Below are positions 6,904-13,526 of a DNA stretch of 15,342 nucleotides, in pieces. The notes beneath the pieces were generated by a model that was not told where the DNA came from, searched no databases, and was given only the letters and a program-made list of their open reading frames with translations. The stretch is taken from the NCBI GenBank assembly GCA_021808055.1, contig JAKBCH010000044.1:1-15342 (forward strand), in the 5' to 3' direction. Each line of letters starts with the position of its first letter. The stretch's first letter is position 1. This DNA comes from Pseudomonadota bacterium. GTDB taxonomy: Bacteria > Pseudomonadota > Alphaproteobacteria > Acetobacterales > Acetobacteraceae. The position numbers and the translations under genes are program-made.

Positions 6904-6979
6904 TGGTGCCCAGGGGCGGAATCGAACCACCGACACTGCGATTTTCAGTCGCATGCTCTACCAACTGAGCTACCTGGGC
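6904..6979 (-). tRNA. tRNA-Phe (GAA)
   Basis: A full cloverleaf of 76 nt can be read on the minus strand: acceptor GCCCAGG/CCTGGGC, D arm GCTC/GAGC, anticodon stem TGCGA/TCGCA with loop CTGAAAA (anticodon GAA), and T arm GGTGG-TTCGATT-CCGCC. The 3' CCA is encoded. It lies 61 bases downstream of tRNA-Thr on the same strand, so the two may share a precursor. Confidence 0.96.
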
Positions 6980-7040
6980 ACTTGGGTAGCGGGTGCCTAA
7001 ACTAGCTTGGCCCCTGTTGCAAGCCCGCCCATTGAAGCAA

Positions 7041-7115
7041 TGGTGCTGTCACTGGGAATTGAACCCAGGACCTCTTCATTACCAATGAAGTGCTCTACCC
7101 CTGAGCTATGACAGC
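7041..7115 (-). tRNA. tRNA-Thr (GGT)
   Basis: A 75-nt cloverleaf on the minus strand: acceptor GCTGTCA/TGACAGC, D arm GCTC/GAGC, anticodon stem CTTCA/TGAAG with loop TTGGTAA (anticodon GGT), T arm CTGGG-TTCAATT-CCCAG, discriminator A and encoded CCA. It is preceded by a promoter-like pair at 7129-7157. Confidence 0.96.
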
Positions 7116-7128
7116 GCGCGGTGGCCGC

Positions 7129-7157
7129 CGTATATATCCCCCAGCACGATCACGCAA
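7129..7157 (-). promoter_or_regulatory. Promoter of tRNA-Thr
   Basis: Minus-strand TTGCGT (plus 7152-7157) and TATACG (plus 7129-7134) are 17 bp apart. The 13 bases between the -10 and the tRNA 5' end are almost all G or C, the kind of discriminator seen at stringently controlled stable-RNA promoters. Confidence 0.55.
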
Positions 7158-7201
7158 CAGGCCTTGACGCTGCCCCCCCCCTCGGGCTTTGAACATAGCT
7201 T

Positions 7202-7360
7202 ATGAAGCCACCCTCTCCTTCCGCAAAACCCGCCCCCGCAGCGGCCGCACGCGCGGCCGCGAAGGCCGAGGCCCTGCGCGCCAACCTGGCCCGCCGCAAG
7301 GCGCAAGCCCGCGCCAAAGCCACCCCGCCCATCCCGGAAAAGGAGCAAAAATGCCCGTAA
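7202..7360 (+). CDS. Small basic protein upstream of dcd
   Basis: A 52-residue frame (ATG at 7202, TAA at 7358-7360) overlapping the dcd start by ten bases. It has an Ala/Pro-rich N-terminus (about 1-20) and a basic helix with [15 protein letters not shown] (about 25-39). The pattern R-x-N-L-x-R-R-K-x-Q-x-R is one I recall from small uncharacterised alphaproteobacterial proteins encoded near murA, so I judge the gene real although its function is unknown. The Arg/Lys-rich helix suggests nucleic-acid or ribosome contact, but this is a guess. No Shine-Dalgarno precedes the ATG; a TTGACG at 7164-7169 could place transcription start at or near the ATG, giving a leaderless message. The dcd Shine-Dalgarno lies within this frame, so translation of the two is probably coupled. 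Confidence 0.68.
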   Translation: MKPPSPSAKPAPAAAARAAAKAEALRANLARRKAQARAKATPPIPEKEQKCP

Positions 7361-7905
7361 TGCCCGACCATTGGATCCGCCGAGAGGCGCTCGAATCGGG
7401 CATGATCGAGCCCTTCGTCGAAGCCCAAAAACGCGATGGCGTGGTCTCCTACGGCCTGTCATCCTATGGCTACGATGCGCGCTGCTCCGACCATTTTAAG
7501 GTTTTCACCAATGTCGATTCGGCGGTGGTGGACCCTAAAGCATTCAACCCGGCCAGCTTCGTGGACCGCACCGGTCCGGTCTGCATCATCCCGCCCAACA
7601 GCTTTGCGCTTACCCATACAATCGAGTATTTCCGCATCCCGCGCGATGTGCTGGTTATCTGCCTCGGCAAATCCACCTATGCCCGGTGCGGCATCATCGT
7701 AAACGTCACCCCGCTGGAGCCGGAATGGGAAGGCCAGGTAACCATCGAAATCTCCAACACCACGCCCCTGCCCGCCAAAATTTACGCCGGCGAGGGCATC
7801 TGCCAGTTCCTCTTCCTGCAGGGCGAGAGCCCATGCGAAATTTCCTATGCCGATAAATCCGGCAAATATATGGGCCAGCGCGGCGTCGCGCTGCCAAGGA
7901 TGTAA
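7351..7905 (+). CDS. dcd: dCTP deaminase
   Basis: 184 residues, normal for the family. It deaminates dCTP to dUTP, feeding dUMP and dTMP synthesis. The conserved core [43 protein letters not shown] spans about 107-149, with the catalytic Glu133 in VTIEISN and Ser108/Arg112 as the partner residues. The same frame is open back to 7189, but AAGGAG (7340-7345) stands five bases before the ATG at 7351 and family similarity starts there, so the shorter form is chosen. It overlaps the small basic protein gene upstream and is one base from murA, forming one operon. The monofunctional dCTP deaminase form is expected here, with dUTPase encoded elsewhere. Confidence 0.94.
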   Translation: MPVMPDHWIRREALESGMIEPFVEAQKRDGVVSYGLSSYGYDARCSDHFKVFTNVDSAVVDPKAFNPASFVDRTGPVCIIPPNSFALTHTIEYFRIPRDVLVICLGKSTYARCGIIVNVTPLEPEWEGQVTIEISNTTPLPAKIYAGEGICQFLFLQGESPCEISYADKSGKYMGQRGVALPRM

Positions 7906-7906
7906 A

Positions 7907-9157
7907 ATGCACTCGATTCGCATCACTGGCGGCGTGCCGCTCACCGGCACCATCGCCATCTCCGGCGCCAAAAACGCCGCCCTGCCCCTCATGGCCTGCG
8001 GCCTGCTCACCGATGAGCGCCTGACCCTCACCAATGTCGCCAAGCTGGCCGACCTCTCAACCATGACGGATCTGCTTTCCCAGCACGGCATCGCGGCAAC
8101 CGCCAGCGGCCGCACCCTCAGCCTGGGCGGGCGCATCACCAACACCACCGCGCCCTATGAGATCGTCTCCAAGATGCGCGCTTCCTTCCTCGTCCTTGGT
8201 CCGCTGCTGGCCCGCGCGGGCGAAGCGCGCGTGTCTCTCCCCGGCGGCTGCGAAATCGGCACCCGGCCGGTCGATCTGCACCTGAAAGGGCTGGAAGCCA
8301 TGGGCGCGGAGATGAAGCTCGATGGCGGTTATATCAATGCCAGCGCCCCCCAGGGCCTCCAGGGCACCAGCTTTGTATTCCCTTTCGTCTCCGTCGGCGC
8401 CACCGAAAATCTGCTCATGGCCGCCGCCTTGGCCAACGGCGTCACCACCCTTAAAAACGCGGCGCGCGAGCCAGAAATCACCGATCTCGCCACCTGCCTC
8501 ACCGCCATGGGCGCCAAAATCGAGGGTATCGGCACAGACACGCTGGTCATCGAAGGCGTGCAATCCCTGCATGGCGCGACCCACGCCATCCTGCCCGACC
8601 GCATCGAGGCTGGCACCTATGCCTGCGCCACAGCCATCACCGGCGGCGATGTATTCCTCGAAAATGCTCGCGCCGCGGACCTTGCCGCCGTGCTGTCCGT
8701 GCTGCAGCAGGCCGGCGTCATCGTCACCGAGGCGGAAAACGGCCTGCGCATTGCCCGCGCCAACGGGCTGCACGGGGTGGATGTCATGACCGAGCCCTTC
8801 CCCGGCTTCCCGACCGACATGCAAGCCCAGTTCATGGCCCTCATGGCCGTGGCCGATGGCGCGTCAATGATCACCGAGACCATCTTCGAGAACCGTTTCA
8901 TGCATGTGCCAGAACTCAACCGCATGGGCGCGCGTATCAACGTCCACGGCACCTCTGCCATCATTCGCGGCGTACCCAAGCTCTCTGGCGCTCCAGTCAT
9001 GGCAACCGACCTGCGCGCCTCCTTCTCATTGGTTCTCGCCGCCTTGGCCGCCGAGGGCGAAACCACCATCGCGCGCGTGTACCATCTCGATCGCGGTTAT
9101 GAATCGGTGGAGCAGAAACTCGCCGGCTGTGGTGCCCGGATTGAGCGGGTGCAGTAA
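7907..9157 (+). CDS. murA: UDP-N-acetylglucosamine 1-carboxyvinyltransferase
   Basis: 416 residues. It transfers enolpyruvate from PEP to UDP-GlcNAc, the first committed step of peptidoglycan synthesis in the cytosol. Lys22 and Asn23 of SGAKNA are in the usual place, and Cys115, the fosfomycin target, is at its canonical number in [23 protein letters not shown] carries the general-base Asp. The start at 7907 follows AAGGA by six bases. It begins one base after the dcd stop, so translation is coupled. A Cys rather than Asp at position 115 predicts fosfomycin sensitivity at the target level. No terminator is evident downstream, where a decayed gene follows. Confidence 0.96.
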   Translation: MHSIRITGGVPLTGTIAISGAKNAALPLMACGLLTDERLTLTNVAKLADLSTMTDLLSQHGIAATASGRTLSLGGRITNTTAPYEIVSKMRASFLVLGPLLARAGEARVSLPGGCEIGTRPVDLHLKGLEAMGAEMKLDGGYINASAPQGLQGTSFVFPFVSVGATENLLMAAALANGVTTLKNAAREPEITDLATCLTAMGAKIEGIGTDTLVIEGVQSLHGATHAILPDRIEAGTYACATAITGGDVFLENARAADLAAVLSVLQQAGVIVTEAENGLRIARANGLHGVDVMTEPFPGFPTDMQAQFMALMAVADGASMITETIFENRFMHVPELNRMGARINVHGTSAIIRGVPKLSGAPVMATDLRASFSLVLAALAAEGETTIARVYHLDRGYESVEQKLAGCGARIERVQ

Positions 9158-9220
9158 CCACCCATCCTTGCCATGCTCCCGGGCATCGCGCGAAGGCTAC
9201 CTGTTGCTACATTACGGCCC

Positions 9221-9418
9221 ATGGACAGCTTTAACCTCTCCATATCCTAAAATCGCCCTGCGCCGGCCTTTTTCAGCCTGCTGGACGCGCAAAAACTCCG
9301 CGCCAGCCTCACCCTGTTCACTCACGCCTAACGAGACCCGCTTTTCCCGCACGCCCGCGCGCATTTTTTCGGCGGCGTCCAGGACCATGGCACCATCACC
9401 ATGCTCACCAACGCCTAG
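9221..9418 (+). pseudogene. Remnant of a DUF1810-family gene
   Basis: One reading frame from ATG 9221 to TAG 9416-9418 gives MDSFNLSIS-stop, then ten codons on LLDAQKLRASLTLFTHA-stop-RDPLFPHARAHFFGG and a short tail. DUF1810 proteins (about 140 residues) begin like MDPFNLxRF and end with D-D-L-K-L-R-S-S-M-T-L-F and L-F-x-x-x-L-x-x-F-F-G-G-x-x-D-x-x-T. Both ends are recognisable here, but about 75-80 central residues are missing and two in-frame TAA stops are present (9248-9250 and one after FTHA). This is a decayed gene, not a functional one. It fills most of the space between murA and rnd. The identification is by recalled family pattern, without an alignment. Confidence 0.62.
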
Positions 9419-9423
9419 CCTCA

Positions 9424-10590
9424 TCATCCCAGCTCGACAATCTTGATACGCTTGCCCTGCGCCGAAAGCGCGATCTCACCCCTTATCAGCCGTAGCGCAT
9501 TCTCGCCAAACATCTCCCGCCGCCAGCCTTCCAAAATCGGGTTCGGCGTGTGCTCATCCAAAGCCAGCGCCTCAATCTCCTCGCTGCCCGCCACCAGCCG
9601 CGCCGCCACGTTGTTCTTTTCCGCCGCCGCATTCAGCAGCACTTTCAGCAACGCCACCAAGGCCGGCGAGGCCCTTGGCGCATCGCGCGGCCGCTCCACC
9701 CTGGGCAAATCGCCCTCGCCCAATGCTTTGGTCTGCGCAATCGCCGCCAGCAACGAAACCCCGGATTTCCCATTGGCAAATCCGGCGGAAACCCCGCGCG
9801 CCCTTGTCAGCGCCTCGGCATTATCCGGCGCCAAAGCCGCAATTTCGAGTATCTGCTCATCCTTCAACAACCGCCCGCGCGGAATATTGATCCTCTGCGC
9901 CTCACGCTCGCGCCAGGCGGCTATGGCCTGCACCAAGGCAATCTGCCGCCGGTTATTGGTCCGCAGCTTCAGCCGCTCCCAAGCCCTGGCCGGGTCCACC
10001 ACATAGGTTTCAGGCAAGGCCAGCACAGCCATTTCTTCCGCCACCCAGCCCAGCCGCCCTTCCGTCCGCAACCTGGCGGCAAGTTTTTCATACACAACCC
10101 GCAAATGCGTCACATCCGCCGCGGCATAATCAATCTGCGCCTTGGTCAGTGGCCGCGCCGACCAGTCGGAGAAACGGTGCGCCTTGTCGATATGCCCTCC
10201 GGTGAGCGCCTGCACCAGCGAATCATACCCCACCTGGTCGCCAAACCCCGCCACCATGGCCGCCACCTGGGTATCGAACAAATTCTCCGGCACCGCGCCA
10301 AATAAATGCAGGAAAATCTCCACATCCTGGCGGCAGGCATGAAATACCTTCACCATGTCCGGCCTGGCCAGCAGCCGCCCCAGCGGGGCCAAATCCATGC
10401 CCCCGGCCTGCGCATCCACCACCGCCACATCATGGCTGCCGGCCACTTGCACCAGGCAAAGCTCGGGATAATAAGTCTTTTCCCGCATAAATTCGGTATC
10501 AACCGTAATAAAGGCCTCGCCCTCCAGCCGGGCGCATAATGCAGCCAGGGCTTCGGCGGTGGTGATGAATTGGGTCTCGATCTCGCTCAT
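9424..10590 (-). CDS. rnd: Ribonuclease D
   Basis: 388 residues from the ATG at 10590, which GGGAG precedes by five bases; the open frame extends 21 codons further upstream without family similarity and would overlap aspS. It is a DEDD 3'-5' exoribonuclease that trims tRNA precursors and other structured RNAs. Exo I is DTEF (Asp31, Glu33), Exo [13 protein letters not shown] (Asp89), and Exo III Y-A-A-A-D (Tyr155, Asp159), all at the spacing of E. coli RNase D. An HRDC domain follows at about 205-285 ([12 protein letters not shown]). It is divergent from aspS with 61 bases between starts. It runs towards the DUF1810 remnant, and no intrinsic terminator is visible. Confidence 0.94.
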   Translation of the reverse strand: MSEIETQFITTAEALAALCARLEGEAFITVDTEFMREKTYYPELCLVQVAGSHDVAVVDAQAGGMDLAPLGRLLARPDMVKVFHACRQDVEIFLHLFGAVPENLFDTQVAAMVAGFGDQVGYDSLVQALTGGHIDKAHRFSDWSARPLTKAQIDYAAADVTHLRVVYEKLAARLRTEGRLGWVAEEMAVLALPETYVVDPARAWERLKLRTNNRRQIALVQAIAAWREREAQRINIPRGRLLKDEQILEIAALAPDNAEALTRARGVSAGFANGKSGVSLLAAIAQTKALGEGDLPRVERPRDAPRASPALVALLKVLLNAAAEKNNVAARLVAGSEEIEALALDEHTPNPILEGWRREMFGENALRLIRGEIALSAQGKRIKIVELG

Positions 10591-10651
10591 GCCATCTCCC
10601 ATAATCCGCCCCCGGCTTGACAGGAAGAAGGCCAAGGTTTCTTTCCGCGCC

Positions 10652-12447
10652 ATGGAACAGATTCACGCCTATCGCACTCATAATTGCGCCGCCCTCCGGG
10701 CTGGCGATATCGGCCAATCCGCCCGCCTGTCCGGCTGGGTTCATGCCAAGCGCGACCATGGCGGTCTGCTGTTCGTCGACCTGCGCGACCATTTCGGCCT
10801 CACGCAATGCGTCTTCCCCTCCGGCTCCCCCGGCTTCGCGGCCATCGAGCGCATCCGCGTCGAGTCGGTCATCACCGTCACCGGCCAGGTGGTCGCCCGC
10901 GCCCCGGGCACCGAGAACCCCAAGCTCCCCACCGGCGAGGTGGAGCTGCGCGTCGAGCGTCTGGAGCTGCAATCCGGCGCCGATGTGCTGCCCATCCAGG
11001 TGGCGGGCAACGAGCATTTCCCGGACGAGCTGCGCCTTAAATACCGCTTCCTCGACCTGCGCCGTGAGCAGGTCCACAAAAACATCATGCTCCGCGCCGG
11101 GGTCATCACCTCCTTCCGCCGCCGCATGACCGAGGCCGGATTCACCGAGTTCCAAACCCCCATCCTCACCGCTTCCAGCCCAGAGGGCGCGCGCGACTTC
11201 CTCGTTCCCGCCCGCAACCATCCGGGCAAGTTCTACGCGCTCCCGCAGGCGCCGCAGCAATTCAAGCAGCTCCTCATGGTGGCGGGGTTCGACCGCTATT
11301 TCCAAATCGCCCCCTGCTTCCGCGACGAAGCCTCCCGCGCCGACCGTTCCCCGGGCGAGTTCTACCAGCTCGATTTCGAGATGAGCTTCGTCACGCAGGA
11401 AGACGTGTTCAACACCATCGAGCCGATCCTGCACGGCGTGTTCGACGAGTTCGCGAATGGCCGTGATGTCGGCGCCCGCCCTTCATCCGCATCCCCTACG
11501 ATGAAGCCTTGCTGAAATATGGCTCGGACAAACCCGACCTGCGCAACCCCATCATCATCTCCGATGTCACGGAAGCCTTCCGCGGCTCCAGCTTCGGCCT
11601 GTTCGCCAAAATCATCGACGGCGGCGGCATCGTCCGCGCCATCCCAGCACCGGGCGCCGGTGGCAACCCACGCTCCTTCTTCGATAAGCTGAATGAATGG
11701 GCCCGTTCCGAGGGGGCTGGAGGCCTCGGCTACATCACCTTTACGGAAGCCGGCCCGCAAGGCCCCATCGCTAAAAACCTCTCTCCAGAGCGCGTCGAAG
11801 CCATCCGCGAAGCCTGCGGCCTGAAAGCGGGCGATGCCGTGTTCTTCGCCGCCGGCAAGGCGCTGGACGCCGCCAAATTCGCCGGCACCGTCCGCACCAA
11901 GCTCGGCAACGATCTCGGCCTCATCAAGGCGGGTGAGTTCAAATTCTGCTGGATCGTCGATTTCCCGATGTACGAGTATGACGAGGAGCTGAAGCAGGTC
12001 GTGTTCTCGCACAACCCCTTCTCCATGCCGCAAGGCGGGCTGGCGGCGCTGGAAAACCAGGACCCGCTCACCATCAAGGCGTTCCAGTACGACATTGTCT
12101 GCAACGGCATCGAGCTGTCCTCCGGCGCCATCCGCAACCACCGGCCGGACATCATGCTGAAAGCCTTCGAGATCGCGGGCTACGGCCCGGAAGAGGTGGA
12201 ATCCCGCTTCGGCGGCATGCTCAACGCCTTCCGCTACGGCGCCCCGCCCCATGGCGGCTCCGCCCCGGGCATAGACCGCATCGTCATGCTCCTGGCTGAC
12301 GAGCCCAACATCCGCGAAGTCATCGCCTTCCCCCTAAACCAGCAAGGTGAAGACCTGATGATGGGCGCGCCCGCCCCAATACCCGCCGCAAGGCTGAAGG
12401 AGCTTTCCATAGCTCTGTCCCTGCCGCCGAAAATCATGAAATCCTAA
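10652..12447 (+). CDS. aspS: Aspartate-tRNA ligase, interrupted by a one-base frameshift
   Basis: Joined across the shift it is about 598 residues, the bacterial AspRS length. An N-terminal OB-fold anticodon-binding domain (about 1-110) is followed by the class II core with motif 2 [15 protein letters not shown] (Phe223 onwards), the inserted GAD domain, and motif 3 GIDR near the C-terminus. It charges tRNA-Asp in the cytosol. The first frame ends at a TGA (11513-11515) after 287 codons. Similarity resumes in the frame shifted by one with [21 protein letters not shown]. One extra C in the CCC at 11479-11481 would restore GARPFIRIP. Because the enzyme is essential, a sequencing or assembly error is the likeliest cause. 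His in RDHGG, where E. coli has Leu, suggests the non-discriminating type that also makes Asp-tRNA-Asn. No Shine-Dalgarno precedes the ATG. Confidence 0.9.
11479..11481 (+). other. Frameshift point in aspS
   Basis: The C run here is one base too short: reading GGC GCC CGC CC|TTC requires an added C to continue into the conserved [12 protein letters not shown] segment. No canonical slippery heptamer is visible, which argues against programmed -1 frameshifting. Confidence 0.75.
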
Positions 12448-12505
12448 ATCAAACCATGCCCGGGTCCACCCGGCCGCCCCGATTGGCCGCCATGCTCCCG
12501 GCAGC

Positions 12506-13429
12506 TCAGCCTGCTTCCCGCTCCGGCACAACGTGTCCCGCCACTTCCAGAAACCGCGCCAGCACGGGCGCGGTATCGTCGCGGCGCCAAATCAGCCCGG
12601 TTTCCAGCAACGGCGCGTCCGGCGGTAAATTCACATAGCGCACGCCGGTGCGGGCAAGGTGCCGCAGAGACGCGGGGACAAGCGCCAAACCCAGCCCGGC
12701 TGAAACCAGGCTGATGATGGTCTGCATCTGGATGGCAAGCTGGGCGATGTGCGGCTCCGCCCCGTGCGCGCGGTAATAGCCCAGCACCAGATCGTGAAAA
12801 GACGGCGCCATGGGGCGCGGGAAGATGAGCAGCGGCATGTCCAGAATATCCCGCGCCCGTAGGCCTTCCGGGCCAGGGCGTAGCCTGCCTTGCGCAATCC
12901 AATCCTCCGGCACAGCCGCCACAAGTCTTTCCTGCAGCAGCCGCCGGTAAGCAAAATTGGCGGGCAGCGCATCCACGCTGGGGGCAATGATGATTCCCGC
13001 CCGTGCCGCACCCTCCTGCAACAAGCGCAACTGCACATCGCTGGTCGCCTCCGTCAGGGCAATTTCCACATCCGGATACAATGCGGAAAAACGCCGCACC
13101 AGCAGCGGCAGCACGGAATAGTCCGCCGTGGAAACAAAAGCGAGCACCAGCCGCCCCGCAGTGCCGGCAATCAGCCTGCGCGCGGTTTCTGCCAGCTCAC
13201 TTACCCCTTCCAGCGCGGCGCGCGCATGGGGCAGCCAGGCCGCCCCAAATGGCGTGAGCGCCACGCTACGCCTGGTCCGCAGAAACAAGGGCGCGCCCAG
13301 CACGCGCTCCAGCGCCTGAATGGACTGGCTAAGCGGCGGCTGCGTCATATTGAGGCGCTGTGCCGCGCGGCCGAAATGGAGCGTTTCCGCCACCGCCAGA
13401 AAATGCCGCAACTGCCGCACATCCATCAT
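12506..13429 (-). CDS. LysR-family regulator, divergent from ilvD
   Basis: 307 residues with the usual LysR layout: an N-terminal winged helix-turn-helix (about 3-62; HFGRAAQRLNMTQPPLSQSIQALE) and a periplasmic-binding-like effector domain (about 90-300). It stands head to head with ilvD across 97 bases. The arrangement recalls ilvR-ilvD of Caulobacter crescentus, so it is probably a regulator of branched-chain amino acid synthesis that also controls itself; the effector is unknown. Two ATGs in tandem (13429 and 13426) are possible starts. Neither has a Shine-Dalgarno, and a TATAAT on the minus strand ends one base before the first. It faces aspS with 58 bases between stops and no clear terminator. 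Confidence 0.85.
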   Translation of the reverse strand: MMDVRQLRHFLAVAETLHFGRAAQRLNMTQPPLSQSIQALERVLGAPLFLRTRRSVALTPFGAAWLPHARAALEGVSELAETARRLIAGTAGRLVLAFVSTADYSVLPLLVRRFSALYPDVEIALTEATSDVQLRLLQEGAARAGIIIAPSVDALPANFAYRRLLQERLVAAVPEDWIAQGRLRPGPEGLRARDILDMPLLIFPRPMAPSFHDLVLGYYRAHGAEPHIAQLAIQMQTIISLVSAGLGLALVPASLRHLARTGVRYVNLPPDAPLLETGLIWRRDDTAPVLARFLEVAGHVVPEREAG

Positions 13430-13434
13430 TATTA

Positions 13435-13451
13435 TATTCTACAACTCAATA
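13435..13451. promoter_or_regulatory. LysR-type operator candidate between lysR and ilvD
   Basis: TATT-N9-AATA is an interrupted palindrome that contains the T-N11-A core of LysR-type binding sites. A second, wider inverted repeat flanks it (ATTATTAT at 13428-13435 and ATAATAAT at 13457-13464). CATAAT at 13471-13476 would serve as the ilvD -10 box with a poor -35 overlapping the site, as expected for an activator-dependent promoter. Confidence 0.45.
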
Positions 13452-13526
13452 AGAGCATAATAATATATTTCATAATCCTCCGGAACAGGCGTACCAAGCA
13501 CCAAATTCCGCGATTGGAGAGAGTCC

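Noticed and set aside
7189..7350. N-terminal extension of dcd by 54 residues
   Set aside because: The family's usual N-terminus and a good Shine-Dalgarno point to 7351; the extension region is better explained by the small gene in another frame.
8057..8824. A 255-codon minus-strand open frame inside murA
   Set aside because: Antisense shadow of murA, with no recognisable domain.
10499..11434. A 311-codon minus-strand open frame opposite aspS
   Set aside because: Shadow of the high-GC aspS sequence; no domain resemblance, and aspS motifs are read on the other strand.
11460..11520. Programmed ribosomal frameshifting in aspS
   Set aside because: No X-XXY-YYZ slippery heptamer and no obvious downstream pseudoknot were seen, and AspRS is not known to use it.
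12448..12505. CCGGG/CCCGG repeat between aspS and lysR as a shared terminator
   Set aside because: Only five base pairs and no T tract on either strand.
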